The translations under genes were made by a program, and so were the position numbers. A stretch of 52,121 bases of DNA from Candidatus Omnitrophota bacterium (GTDB lineage Bacteria; Omnitrophota; Gorgyraeia; Zapsychrales; Zapsychraceae). Where the stretch lies: positions 1 to 52,121 of the forward strand of contig JAFGFL010000074.1 of NCBI GenBank assembly GCA_016931055.1. The letters are read 5' to 3'. This document shows, piece after piece, positions 7,478 through 15,797 of the stretch; positions within the stretch are counted from its first letter, which is position 1, and the number at the start of each line of letters is the position of its first letter. The notes under the pieces were generated by a model. The model saw only the letters and a program-made list of their open reading frames with translations, was not told the origin of the DNA and made no database searches.

Positions 7478-8623
7478 ATGACTGAACAGAATATCGATTA
7501 CTTTGAAACGCAATATATTACGTTCTGCGAGCCGCCGGATGAATTGGTCCTCAAAAGCGGAGAGAAGCTGGGCCCCATCACGCTTGCCTATGAAACTTAC
7601 GGCAAACTGAACAAGGACAAATCCAACGCGATCATGATCTACCACGCCTTGAGCGGGGATGCCCATGCCGCCGGCTACCACAAGGGGACAAAGAAACCCG
7701 GCTGGTGGATCAATATGATCGGCCCGGGCAAGGCCTTTGACACAGATAAATATTTTGTCATTTGCTCAAACATTTTGGGAAGCTGCATGGGAACAACAGG
7801 CCCGTCATCGATCAATCCAAAAACGAACCAGCCGTACGGCCTGAGTTTTCCGGTGGTGACCATCGAAGACATGGTTGCCGCGCAAAAATATCTGCTTGAT
7901 CATTTAGGAATAAAAAAGTTGCTTTGCGGCGCCGGCGGATCAATGGGAGGGTCGCAGGCCCTGAGATGGGCTGTCGAATATCCGGACTATATTCATTCCG
8001 TTATCTCCATCGCAACGAATACGCGTCACAGCGCGCAACAAATCGCGCTGCAGGAAGTCGCGCGCCAGGCGATCATGTCCGATCCGGACTGGCAGGAAGG
8101 AAATTACTACGGCAAATCCATTCCCGCGCGCGGCTTGGCGCTGGCGCGCATGATCGGCCATATCACCTACATGAGCGAGACCTCGATGGAAGAGAAATTC
8201 GGGAGAAAACTGATCAGCAAAGAACGGCTGGGCTATGATTTCTCCACCGACTTTGAGGTGGAAAGTTACCTCAAATACCGCGGCGACAGTTTCGTTCAAA
8301 GGTTCGACGCGAATTCTTATTTATATATTTCAAAGGCGCTGGATTACTTTGACCTGGCCGAGGACGGAAAATTGAAAGACGCCTTTGCGCCGGCCAAGGC
8401 CCACTTCTTGATCGTGTCCTTTTCTTCCGATTGGCTGTATCCGTCGCACCAGTCCAAGTCCATGGTCAAGGCTTTGAAGGCCAACGACCTGGACGTTTCC
8501 GACATCGAGATCAGCAGCACGTACGGCCATGACGCGTTCTTGGTGGGAGTGGAAGGCCTGTCGGAAATCATCCGGCACTTTTTAACCAGAATGAGCAAGA
8601 CATACGCCCATGCCAGAAAATAA
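7478..8623 (+). CDS. metX: Homoserine O-acyltransferase MetX
   Basis: The 381-residue alpha/beta-hydrolase activates homoserine with an acyl group (acetyl in most MetX) as the first committed step of methionine synthesis. The nucleophile elbow is GAGGSMGGSQ (Ser155); the rest of the triad is SFSSDWLYP (Asp318) and TYGHDAF (His351). The oxyanion loop region HALSGDAHAAG and the segment NILGSCMGTTGP are typical. Acetyl versus succinyl donor use cannot be read safely from sequence. It follows nadA by 12 bp and overlaps metW by 14 bp; MetX-MetW pairing is widespread and supports the assignment. No clear Shine-Dalgarno precedes the ATG. Confidence 0.93.
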   Translation: MTEQNIDYFETQYITFCEPPDELVLKSGEKLGPITLAYETYGKLNKDKSNAIMIYHALSGDAHAAGYHKGTKKPGWWINMIGPGKAFDTDKYFVICSNILGSCMGTTGPSSINPKTNQPYGLSFPVVTIEDMVAAQKYLLDHLGIKKLLCGAGGSMGGSQALRWAVEYPDYIHSVISIATNTRHSAQQIALQEVARQAIMSDPDWQEGNYYGKSIPARGLALARMIGHITYMSETSMEEKFGRKLISKERLGYDFSTDFEVESYLKYRGDSFVQRFDANSYLYISKALDYFDLAEDGKLKDAFAPAKAHFLIVSFSSDWLYPSHQSKSMVKALKANDLDVSDIEISSTYGHDAFLVGVEGLSEIIRHFLTRMSKTYAHARK

Positions 8624-9218
8624 AAACAAAACACAGATATCCCGCTTGGATCATAAACTGATCGTTGATTTTGTTGATCTGAACTCCAAAGTGCTCGATC
8701 TGGGCTGCGGAGACGGCACGCTGCTGTCCCTTTTGATCGACCGAAAAAATTGCCATGGAACCGGCATTGAGATCGACGAAAAGGCGATCTATAAATGTGT
8801 CGCCAACGGCCTGACCGTGTCGCACGGCGACATTGATTCCGGCTTGATGGACTTTTCGAACAAAAGGTTCGATTATGTGATCCTTAATGAAAGCCTGCAG
8901 CAGGTCTTAAATCCCCGCCGCGTGATCCTGGAAGCCCTCCGGGTCGGGAAGAAAGTCATCGTCGGGATCCCAAACTTCTGCCACTCGCGGGCGCGGTTCC
9001 AGCTCTTTTTCATGGGCAGGGTGCCGGTCACCAAAGAACTTCCCTATCAATGGTATGACACCCCGAACTTGCGATTCTTAAGCCTCAAGGATTTCCGTTG
9101 CTTCTGCAGGGAGAACGGGATCACCATCCTCAAAGAAATCGGCATTATGGGCATGAAAAAAGTCTTTTTCTGGCCCAATCTGTTCTCGAATGTCGGGATT
9201 TACTTGTTAGAGAAATAA
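8610..9218 (+). CDS. metW: MetW: methyltransferase-fold partner of MetX
   Basis: The 202-residue Rossmann methyltransferase-fold protein has motif I VLDLGCGDGTL (28-38), an acidic residue after strand 2 (GIEID) and a FDYVILNESLQQV motif. The late segment VGIPNFCHSRARFQLFFMGR, then PYQWYDTPNLRFLSLKDF, is diagnostic of MetW. MetW is known to be required for, or to activate, MetX-dependent O-acylhomoserine formation in several bacteria. Translational coupling is implied by the 14-bp overlap with metX. No methyltransferase activity is firmly established for the family. Confidence 0.92.
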   Translation: MPENKNKTQISRLDHKLIVDFVDLNSKVLDLGCGDGTLLSLLIDRKNCHGTGIEIDEKAIYKCVANGLTVSHGDIDSGLMDFSNKRFDYVILNESLQQVLNPRRVILEALRVGKKVIVGIPNFCHSRARFQLFFMGRVPVTKELPYQWYDTPNLRFLSLKDFRCFCRENGITILKEIGIMGMKKVFFWPNLFSNVGIYLLEK

Positions 9219-9233
9219 ATGGTTGTTTGGAGA

Positions 9234-9316
9234 AACCAGAAACCAGTAACCAGATGCCGAAATGGTGGCGATTTTCCCTTATCAAATCTGGTTTCTGGCA
9301 ACTGGTTACTGGTTAC
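9234..9316. repeat. Self-complementary element built from AACCAG words
   Basis: The left arm (9234-9255) is AACCAGAAACCAGTAACCAG plus AT. The right arm (about 9286-9316) contains CTGGTTTCTGGCAACTGG and TTACTGGTTAC, the complement of the same words, including a perfect 13-base inverted match to AACCAGTAACCAG at 9241-9253. About 30 bases separate the arms. It lies between metW and the tautomerase gene and codes for nothing. It follows the same design as the element at 6280 with a different word. Confidence 0.7.
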
Positions 9317-9346
9317 ACTCGGAAAACAATCTGAAAGGAGTTCAAC

Positions 9347-9526
9347 ATGCCTTACATCAACCTCAAACTCGTCGGCACGTTGACCAAAGCGCAAAAGCAG
9401 GAAATCGCCAAACAGTTTTCAAAGACGCTGGAGGACGTCGCGCATAAGCCGAAGGAATACCTTTATCTCGTCATTGACGAAATCCCCGGCTCGAACTGGG
9501 CGCATGGGGATAAGTTTTTTGGATAA
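9347..9526 (+). CDS. Tautomerase-family protein (4-oxalocrotonate tautomerase-like)
   Basis: The 59-residue product starts Met-Pro, so processing exposes the N-terminal proline that is the catalytic base of this superfamily. The beta-alpha-beta pattern is plain: PYINLKLVGTLTKAQKQEIA, a helix, then EYLYLVIDEIPGSNWAHGD. The V-I-D-E-x-x-x-x-N-W segment is typical of small tautomerases. These enzymes form oligomers of short chains and tautomerise keto/enol acids; the substrate is unknown here. Shine-Dalgarno AAAGGAG lies six bases before the ATG. It converges on the CDGSH gene with 11 bp between stops. Confidence 0.8.
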   Translation: MPYINLKLVGTLTKAQKQEIAKQFSKTLEDVAHKPKEYLYLVIDEIPGSNWAHGDKFFG

Positions 9527-9537
9527 TTACAAATTGT

Positions 9538-9774
9538 TTAAAGATTACGATGGCTCCCATCACAATATGGTTTTTTCCCGCTTCGCTTGCATCCGCACCA
9601 GGCAATGGTTCTTTTCTGCTTGACCGAAACCAAGATCGGCGCGAATTCCGTGCCTTTATGTGACCCGTTACAATAGGGCTGGGTGCCCGATTTCCCGCAA
9701 GCGCACCACTCGTATTCGCCGGGTTCGACGTCCATAACATAAGGCCCCTTTTGGGGCATTTCCGGTTCGGACAT
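9538..9774 (-). CDS. Double CDGSH iron-sulfur domain protein
   Basis: The 78-residue protein holds two CDGSH-type modules, each a three-Cys-one-His [2Fe-2S] site: Cys24, Cys26, Cys35, His39 (CAC ... PYCNGSH) and Cys60, Cys62, Cys71, His75 (CGC ... PYCDGSH). Tandem CDGSH proteins of this size are known in bacteria and archaea; their roles in redox or Fe-S handling are not well defined. I start at ATG 9774 because GGAGG lies seven bases upstream; an in-frame TTG two codons earlier is less likely. Fe-S genes are common nearby (nadA, nfu, SUF), which fits but does not prove a link. Confidence 0.88.
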   Translation of the reverse strand: MSEPEMPQKGPYVMDVEPGEYEWCACGKSGTQPYCNGSHKGTEFAPILVSVKQKRTIAWCGCKRSGKKPYCDGSHRNL

Positions 9775-9871
9775 ATTCAATCCTCCAGCTTAAGGTTAAT
9801 GACATTCATTATTTTAAACACCTAAAAACTTTGTGTCAATTTATTATCATAACCTCAAGTTTTAGTGTAAA

Positions 9872-11086
9872 ATGTCCCGTAGCATGAAATCCAAATACCA
9901 ATATATCATCATCGGTTCCGGAATTATCGGTTTAGCGATCGCCCGCGCGATCAAGCAGATCCGGCTTGCCGCCAATATCCTTGTCATCGACAAGGAAAAC
10001 GAGGAAGCCGCCCACGCCTCCAGCCGCAACAGCGGCGTCCTGCATGCCGGGTTCTACTATTCCGCCGACAGTTTCAAGGCCAAATTCACCGTCGAAGGGA
10101 ACAAGGCGCTCAAGGAATATTGCGGACATAAGGGCCTTGCCGTTAACGACTGCGGCAAGCTTGTCGTTGCCCAGAACGAGGAAGAGCTAGATCAGTTGTA
10201 TGAATTGGAGAGAAGGGGGATGGCCAACGGCTCAAACGTAGAAATTATCGATGAGAAACAGGCCCTTCAATATGAACCCAACGTAAGGACATATAAAAAA
10301 GCCCTTTATTCCCCGGACACCGCGAGTGTCGATCCCAAACATGTTTGCTCGGCCATCAAGAAAGATCTTCAGGACATGGGGGTCAACTTCTCTTTCCAAA
10401 CAAAATATATTGGAAAGAGGGAAGGCGGCATAAAAACTACGAAAGGGGATTTCCAGGCCAATAAGATCATCAACTGCGCCGGCTTATATGCCGATAAAAT
10501 CGCGCAGGATTTCGGCTTCGGACAAAAATACACCGTGATCCCGTTTAAGGGAATCTACCTGAAGTACACAAAAAACAAAACAGATGTCAAGATCAACATC
10601 TATCCGGTCCCCAATCTCAAAAATCCGTTTTTGGGGGTCCATTTCACAAAGACAGTCACGGGTGAGATCAAAATCGGGCCGACCGCCATACCGGCATTCT
10701 GGCGGGAAAATTATGGTTATTCCAGCAATTTCAAATTCGGGGAGCTTTTCGATATTATAAGTCAAGAGGCCCGACTTTTCCTGACGAATGCCTTCGGATT
10801 CCGCGACCTTGCTGTTGAGGAAATCAAGAAATATAACAAGAAATACTTCATCGGCTTGGCGCAAAAGATGGTCCGTGGCATCGACCCAAAAGGCTTCACA
10901 GAATTCACTGAGCCCGGCATCAGGGCCCAGTTACTGGATAAGAAGAGCCTCTTGCTTGTACAGGACTTTGTCATAGAAGGGGACACGCACAGCACACATA
11001 TCCTTAATGGCGTGTCACCCGCCTTCACTTGTTCTTTCCCGTTTGCCGAGTTCATCACCTCAGATTATATCCTTGGAGAGTTATAA
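9872..11086 (+). CDS. lhgO: FAD-dependent oxidoreductase, L-2-hydroxyglutarate oxidase/dehydrogenase (LhgO) family
   Basis: The 404-residue DAO-fold flavoprotein has the N-terminal dinucleotide motif GSGIIGLA (15-22) and the acidic strand-2 end VIDKE. The segment ASSRNSGVLHAGFYY is highly characteristic of the LhgO/YgaF family, as are YSPDTASVDP and the C-terminal HILNGVSPAFTCSFPFAE. LhgO oxidises L-2-hydroxyglutarate to 2-oxoglutarate and passes electrons to the quinone pool; related members act on other 2-hydroxy acids, so the substrate is inferred. ATG 9872 or 9884 could be the start; neither has a Shine-Dalgarno. It stands alone, with the SUF operon 116 bp downstream. Confidence 0.88.
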   Translation: MSRSMKSKYQYIIIGSGIIGLAIARAIKQIRLAANILVIDKENEEAAHASSRNSGVLHAGFYYSADSFKAKFTVEGNKALKEYCGHKGLAVNDCGKLVVAQNEEELDQLYELERRGMANGSNVEIIDEKQALQYEPNVRTYKKALYSPDTASVDPKHVCSAIKKDLQDMGVNFSFQTKYIGKREGGIKTTKGDFQANKIINCAGLYADKIAQDFGFGQKYTVIPFKGIYLKYTKNKTDVKINIYPVPNLKNPFLGVHFTKTVTGEIKIGPTAIPAFWRENYGYSSNFKFGELFDIISQEARLFLTNAFGFRDLAVEEIKKYNKKYFIGLAQKMVRGIDPKGFTEFTEPGIRAQLLDKKSLLLVQDFVIEGDTHSTHILNGVSPAFTCSFPFAEFITSDYILGEL

Positions 11087-11106
11087 AACGCTTGATTTTT
11101 CAACCG

Positions 11107-11172
11107 ATTTAGTCTAAATTTATATAAGTCAATTTTAAGAGTATTTTTAGAATTTTTAGATTAAAGTATAAA
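11107..11172 (+). promoter_or_regulatory. Putative SUF operon control region with a 13-bp palindrome
   Basis: ATTTAGTCTAAAT (11107-11119) is a perfect palindrome apart from its central base, set in a 116-bp AT-rich gap before nfu. A weak promoter, TTTTTA (11144-11149), 17 bp, TATAAA (11167-11172), lies downstream of it. The operon encodes its own Rrf2-type regulator, so an operator is expected here. The assignment is inference; the palindrome differs in detail from classical IscR sites. Confidence 0.3.
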
Positions 11173-11202
11173 TGAAAAAATTATTTATTTAAGGAGATAT
11201 CA

Positions 11203-11766
11203 ATGAGCACAAAAGTGACCATTCAAAGCACACCAAATCCAAATGCGCTGAAATTTGTCTTAGATGTCCCTGTAAAATCAGAAGGCAATTGCACGTATAC
11301 CAGCGCGGATAAGTGCGGGGCTAATGCACTTGCGAAGGCGATATTTGGCTTAAGTAAGGCTATCCGCGAGGTCTATTTTTATGGCAATTATATCACCATC
11401 ACACAGAACGGTTCTGTCGGCTGGAACACGATCAAAAGAATGATTGAGTCCACCATCGTTGAGAAAATCAAGGACCATAACCCGGATTTCCAGGCACCGA
11501 AGGCATCGCCAGCAACATCGGCCGCGCCAGACAGCGCTTCGGATTTGGATAAAATCAATGCGATCCTTGATGAGACCGTCCGGCCTTTTCTTCAACGGGA
11601 TGGAGGCGATTTGGAGATCGTTAGCTATAAAAACAAGAACCTTCAAATATTTTATCAAGGCGCCTGCGGGGGTTGCCCGGGCGCGCGGATGGGGACCCTG
11701 TCAGCGATCCAACATATATTGAAAGAGCGGTTTGACCCCGAAATCACGGTTTCGATGGCGGACTAG
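11203..11766 (+). CDS. nfu: Nfu-type iron-sulfur cluster carrier (Nfu_N plus NifU C-terminal domain)
   Basis: The 187-residue protein has two domains. Residues about 4-90 match the Nfu N-terminal domain (IQSTPNPNALKFVL; a basic/acidic beta-alpha fold). An Ala/Pro/Ser-rich linker (98-113) joins it to a NifU-like C-terminal domain (116-187) with LQRDGGDLEIV and the cluster-binding GACGGCPGARMGT (Cys155, Cys158). Such carriers accept a [4Fe-4S] cluster at a dimer interface and hand it to client enzymes. Shine-Dalgarno AAGGAG lies seven bases before the ATG. It opens the SUF operon. The family normally carries either domain alone or both; the order here matches mitochondrial-type Nfu1. Confidence 0.92.
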   Translation: MSTKVTIQSTPNPNALKFVLDVPVKSEGNCTYTSADKCGANALAKAIFGLSKAIREVYFYGNYITITQNGSVGWNTIKRMIESTIVEKIKDHNPDFQAPKASPATSAAPDSASDLDKINAILDETVRPFLQRDGGDLEIVSYKNKNLQIFYQGACGGCPGARMGTLSAIQHILKERFDPEITVSMAD

Positions 11767-11792
11767 CATTCCCTTAACAAAGGATTTTAGCC

Positions 11793-12215
11793 ATGTTTAA
11801 AATCAATAAAAAAATCGGATACGCGCTTATCGCGTTAAAACACATGAGCCAAAAAAACCCGGGGCAATTAACATCGGCCAAAGAGATCTGCGAGATGTAT
11901 AACATCCCCTTTGACCCAACCTCGCGCGTGCTGCAGATCATGACCCAAAAGGGGATCCTGCATGCGGAACAGGGGGCCAAAGGGGGCTACCAAATCATCA
12001 AGGACCTCTGTAAGATATCGACCCGCGAGCTTTCCGAAATGATCATAGGTCCCATCAAGATCACCAATTGCGCCCACGATGACTTCTCCAAATGCTCCAT
12101 TTCATCGAAATGCCTTATCAGCAAATCGATGGTCAACCTCAATGACAGCATCAAGAACTTGTTCAGCACGATCATGGTCGGCGAGCTGATCGGCGTTGCG
12201 GCCAATAATAAATAA
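11793..12215 (+). CDS. Rrf2-family transcriptional regulator with Fe-S ligand cysteines
   Basis: The 140-residue protein is a winged-helix Rrf2 regulator: N-terminal [12 protein letters not shown], the recognition region [16 protein letters not shown], and the wing [10 protein letters not shown]. The cysteine triad Cys93-x7-Cys101-x5-Cys107 matches the [2Fe-2S] ligand loop of IscR and SufR-like Rrf2 proteins. It probably senses cluster status and represses or adjusts the SUF operon in which it is encoded, 26 bp after nfu and 13 bp before sufB. The palindrome at 11107-11119 is a candidate target. Whether it follows IscR or another Rrf2 mode is unknown. Confidence 0.9.
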   Translation: MFKINKKIGYALIALKHMSQKNPGQLTSAKEICEMYNIPFDPTSRVLQIMTQKGILHAEQGAKGGYQIIKDLCKISTRELSEMIIGPIKITNCAHDDFSKCSISSKCLISKSMVNLNDSIKNLFSTIMVGELIGVAANNK

Positions 12216-12228
12216 AACGGGTCCAGCC

Positions 12229-13704
12229 ATGTCAAGAAACAAGATTGAAAAATTGCAGAATGAACAAACAACAGAAAATAATACGCTTTCAGGCCGGGAT
12301 TATAAATACGGATTTGTAACAGAGATCGAAACGGACCGCATCCCGGAAGGCTTAAACGAAGATGTGGTCAGCCTTATTTCCGAGAAAAAGAACGAGCCTT
12401 CGTGGATGCGTGACTGGCGGCTTAAGGCCTACCGCCATTGGCAGACCATGAAAGAACCTCATTGGCCGAATTTTCAATACAGCCCCATTGACTATAACGC
12501 GATCAGTTATTATAACGCGCCTAAAAAAACGACCGGCAAGCCCAAAACCATGGATGAAGTCGATCCGGAACTCATTAAAACCTTTGACAGGCTCGGCATC
12601 CCTTTGACCGAAAAAAAAAGGCTGGCTGGCGTGGCGGTCGACGCGGTTTTCGACAGCGTTTCGGTAGGCACGACCCATCAATCTGAACTGGCGAAACTCG
12701 GCATCATTTTTTGCCCCATATCGGAGGCGATCCAAAAACACCCGAAACTGGTCCAAAAATATCTCGGGTCGGTCGTTCCTTACGGCGATAATTTTTTCGC
12801 GGCGCTGAATTCCGCCGTTTTCAGCGACGGGTCATTCTGCTATATCCCCAAGGGCGTACATAGCCCATTGGAATTGTCCACATATTTCCGCATCAACGCC
12901 GCCGCTTCCGGCCAGTTTGAGCGCACGCTGATCATCGCCGAAGATGACAGTTATGTCAGCTATCTTGAGGGGTGTACCGCGCCGACCCGTGATGAAAACC
13001 AACTCCATGCGGCTGTAGTGGAATTGATCGCGATGAATGATGCGGAAATCAAGTACTCGACCGTGCAAAACTGGTATTCCGGTGACAGGGAAGGCAAAGG
13101 CGGGATTTATAATTTTGTCACCAAGCGCGGCAAGTGCGAGGGGGTCAATTCCAAGATCTCCTGGACACAAGTCGAAGCAGGCGCCGCCATTACCTGGAAA
13201 TATCCCGGCTGCATTCTGAAAGGCGACAACTCAGTCGGCGAATTTTATTCCGTTGCCTTAACCAATCATCGCATGGCCGCAGATACCGGGACCAGAATGA
13301 TCCATATCGGGAAAAACACCCGCAGCACGATTATTTCAAAGGGGATTTCCTCTGATGAGTCCAACAACAATTACCGCGGAATGGTAAAGATCATGCCGTC
13401 CGCTTTTCGCGCGCGCAATTACTCCCAATGTGATTCCATGCTGGTCGGGAACAAATGCAGCGCCAACACGTTTCCAACCATCGAAGTCAATAACAACAGC
13501 GCGACGGTGGAACATGAGGCCTCGACATCCAGGATCAACGCAGACCAGATATTTTATCTGGTGTCCCGCGGGCTGGACACGGAGGGCGCTGTTTCCCTCA
13601 TTATCAACGGATTCTGCAAAGACGTATTCAAGGAACTTCCTATGGAGTTCGCTGTCGAAGCGGTCAAATTGCTTGAGATGAAACTTGAGGGGAGTGTCGG
13701 TTAA
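12229..13704 (+). CDS. sufB: SufB: Fe-S cluster scaffold subunit
   Basis: The 491-residue product is a full-length SufB. Family marks include [40 protein letters not shown], the SYLEGCTAP motif, and near the C-terminus [10 protein letters not shown] (Cys401), then [10 protein letters not shown]. SufB with SufC and SufD builds clusters from sulfide delivered by SufS/SufU. ATG 12229 is chosen; an upstream in-frame TTG would overlap the regulator gene. The gene sits 13 bp after the Rrf2 gene and its stop is one base before the sufC ATG. The beta-helix core shared with SufD spans roughly residues 190-450. Confidence 0.96.
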   Translation: MSRNKIEKLQNEQTTENNTLSGRDYKYGFVTEIETDRIPEGLNEDVVSLISEKKNEPSWMRDWRLKAYRHWQTMKEPHWPNFQYSPIDYNAISYYNAPKKTTGKPKTMDEVDPELIKTFDRLGIPLTEKKRLAGVAVDAVFDSVSVGTTHQSELAKLGIIFCPISEAIQKHPKLVQKYLGSVVPYGDNFFAALNSAVFSDGSFCYIPKGVHSPLELSTYFRINAAASGQFERTLIIAEDDSYVSYLEGCTAPTRDENQLHAAVVELIAMNDAEIKYSTVQNWYSGDREGKGGIYNFVTKRGKCEGVNSKISWTQVEAGAAITWKYPGCILKGDNSVGEFYSVALTNHRMAADTGTRMIHIGKNTRSTIISKGISSDESNNNYRGMVKIMPSAFRARNYSQCDSMLVGNKCSANTFPTIEVNNNSATVEHEASTSRINADQIFYLVSRGLDTEGAVSLIINGFCKDVFKELPMEFAVEAVKLLEMKLEGSVG

Positions 13705-13705
13705 T

Positions 13706-14491
13706 ATGAGTAAAGAAGAAATAACAAAAATGAAAGATGCTATGTTTGAGATCAAGGATTTATGCGTCAATGTCGGCAAGACGACAATCTTAAAAGGAAT
13801 TAACTTGACCATCCATCCGGGGGAAGTTCACGCCGTCATGGGGCCCAACGGTTCCGGAAAAAGCACGCTGGCGAAAGTGATCGCGGGCCATCCCGATTAT
13901 CAGGCCACCAAAGGCGAGATCCTTTACGAAATCAATCGGAAAAAGATCGATATCCTTGACCTGGCTCCGGAAGAACGCGCCCGGGAAGGGATCTTCATGG
14001 CCTATCAATATCCGGTGGAAATCCCCGGCGTCAGCACATCGGTGTTCTTGCGCGCGGCATTCAATGAGATATGCAAACACCAAGGCGCTGAGGAAATGGA
14101 CCCCCTTGATTTTGACGCTTACCTGCGCGAAAAGATGAAAATATTGAATATGGACGATAAGTTCATCAACCGGCCTGTCAACGTCGATTTTTCGGGCGGC
14201 GAGAAGAAACGAAATGAGATCCTTCAGATGGCTGTTTTGAATCCCCGGTTTTCTGTTTTGGATGAGACCGACTCCGGGCTTGATATTGATTCCATGCGGA
14301 TCGTTGCCGATGGAATCAACAAACTCAGACGCAAGGACAATGCCATTCTTCTGATCACGCATTATCAGCGGCTTTTGAATTATGTCGTGCCGGATTTCGT
14401 GCATATCCTGCGTCACGGCCAGATCGTCCGCTCCGAAGGCAAGGAACTGGCCATGAAAGTCGAAGAAAAAGGCTATGATTGGTTATCATAG
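13706..14491 (+). CDS. sufC: SufC: ABC-type ATPase of the SUF complex
   Basis: The 261-residue ATPase shows Walker A GPNGSGKST (46-54), the SufC-type signature FSGGEKKRNE, Walker B SVLDETDSGLD and the H-loop THYQRLL. SufC binds SufB and SufD and uses ATP to remodel the scaffold, allowing iron entry and cluster formation; it is cytoplasmic, not a transporter. Start ATG 13706 is two bases after the sufB TAA stop with GAGGGGAG at 13687-13694 as binding site; an in-frame upstream TTG is rejected. The Q-loop region FMAYQYPVEIPGV is typical. Confidence 0.96.
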   Translation: MSKEEITKMKDAMFEIKDLCVNVGKTTILKGINLTIHPGEVHAVMGPNGSGKSTLAKVIAGHPDYQATKGEILYEINRKKIDILDLAPEERAREGIFMAYQYPVEIPGVSTSVFLRAAFNEICKHQGAEEMDPLDFDAYLREKMKILNMDDKFINRPVNVDFSGGEKKRNEILQMAVLNPRFSVLDETDSGLDIDSMRIVADGINKLRRKDNAILLITHYQRLLNYVVPDFVHILRHGQIVRSEGKELAMKVEEKGYDWLS

Positions 14492-14507
14492 GTTTTGAGA
14501 AAAACAA

Positions 14508-15797
14508 ATGATCCGCAATATTGAACATATAACGAAATCTCTCATCGATGAGCGAATGCCGCAATGGTTTAACACCCTTCGCATACAGGGCCTGTCTCGA
14601 TTTATCGAAACGGGAATACCTGCCGTTAGTGATCCAAATTGGAAATACACAGATCTTGAAGCCCTGAAGAAACTCGCCTTTGATGTCAGTGAGAACGGCG
14701 AACTGAATGAATGGGAACTCTTAAATCAATTCCGTAACCACAAAGACATAAATATCGTTCTTCTTAACGGCGCATTTTCCGTAAAGCATTCTGATCTGGA
14801 TAACCTTGAAAAAGGCGTTCTTGTGAGCACTCTGCATGAAGCCGTTAAAAACAATGCGCCTCACATACAGGAGCGACTAACAAAATATCCCATGACCGAT
14901 ACTGCGGCCTTTATCGCGCTTAACCAGGCCTTGAACGGTCCCGGCGTTTATATTCTTGTTGACGAAAAAGTTGTATCCAATCGCTTGATCCATATTATTC
15001 ACGTTACTCATCCCGGCCGTCAAAATTTCGCTTCCATGCCCAGGACTTTAATCGTCATGGAGCCATTCAGTGAAGCCGCCATATTCGAAAGCCATGTCGC
15101 TTTTGGCGACAGCAGAACATATTTTTCAAACGCATTGACCGATATTTTTATGAACGAGAATGCCACCCTGCATTACTGCAAGTCCCAAAAGGAAAGCCTG
15201 AAGGCCTTCCACATCGGGCATACGCGCGTCTGGCAGGAACGCGATTCGAGCTTTGACGGATTTTCCTTTATGGCCGGCGGCCGGCTGACACGCAATAATG
15301 TGGATGCCGTTCTCAACGGAGAGGGCGCCAATGCACGGTTAAACGCGTTTTACAGCGTCAATAACAGCCAGCATGTTGATAATCACACATCCATCGAACA
15401 CCGCGTGCCCAATTGTGCCAGCAACCAATTGTATAAAGGGATCCTCAATGACAGCGCGCGCGCCGTTTTTAACGGAAGGATCCTTGTCCGGCCGGAGGCC
15501 CAGAAGACCAATTCGTACCAATTGAACAAAAATTTGCTTCTGGGGAGCGGCTGCCGCGTGGACACAAAGCCCCAGCTTGAGATCTTCGCGGATGACGTCA
15601 AATGCACGCATGGGGCGACAATCGGGCAGCTGGATGAAGATGAGATGTTTTATCTCCAAACGCGGGGTATTGGAAAAAATGCGGCATCGAGAATGCTGGC
15701 CGAAGGTTTCCTCAGCGACCTTTTAAATACCGTTAAAAACGCGGCCGTGCGCGAGAAACTCAATTCGCTGACACGGCGGTCCTTTGAGGCTTCATGA
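14508..15797 (+). CDS. sufD: SufD: Fe-S assembly complex subunit
   Basis: The 429-residue protein is the SufB paralogue that completes the SufBC2D scaffold. It has the N-terminal helical region (LSRFIETGIPAVSDPNWKYT is a typical SufD opening: dP-x-WKYTD) and the beta-helix core ending in the conserved NKNLLLGSGCRVDTKPQLEI, then DDVKCTHGATIGQLDEDEMF, YLQTRGI. The His in KCTHGAT matches the conserved SufD histidine implicated in iron binding. It overlaps sufS by four bases (ATGA). Sequence conservation is lower than for SufB and SufC, as usual. Confidence 0.95.
   Translation: MIRNIEHITKSLIDERMPQWFNTLRIQGLSRFIETGIPAVSDPNWKYTDLEALKKLAFDVSENGELNEWELLNQFRNHKDINIVLLNGAFSVKHSDLDNLEKGVLVSTLHEAVKNNAPHIQERLTKYPMTDTAAFIALNQALNGPGVYILVDEKVVSNRLIHIIHVTHPGRQNFASMPRTLIVMEPFSEAAIFESHVAFGDSRTYFSNALTDIFMNENATLHYCKSQKESLKAFHIGHTRVWQERDSSFDGFSFMAGGRLTRNNVDAVLNGEGANARLNAFYSVNNSQHVDNHTSIEHRVPNCASNQLYKGILNDSARAVFNGRILVRPEAQKTNSYQLNKNLLLGSGCRVDTKPQLEIFADDVKCTHGATIGQLDEDEMFYLQTRGIGKNAASRMLAEGFLSDLLNTVKNAAVREKLNSLTRRSFEAS

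Noticed and set aside
12196-12228. Upstream in-frame start for sufB
   Set aside because: It overlaps the end of the Rrf2 regulator gene and adds a non-family extension; ATG 12229 is enough.
13790-14416. Open frame of about 200 codons opposite sufC
   Set aside because: Shadow of sufC, with no start signal or recognisable motif.
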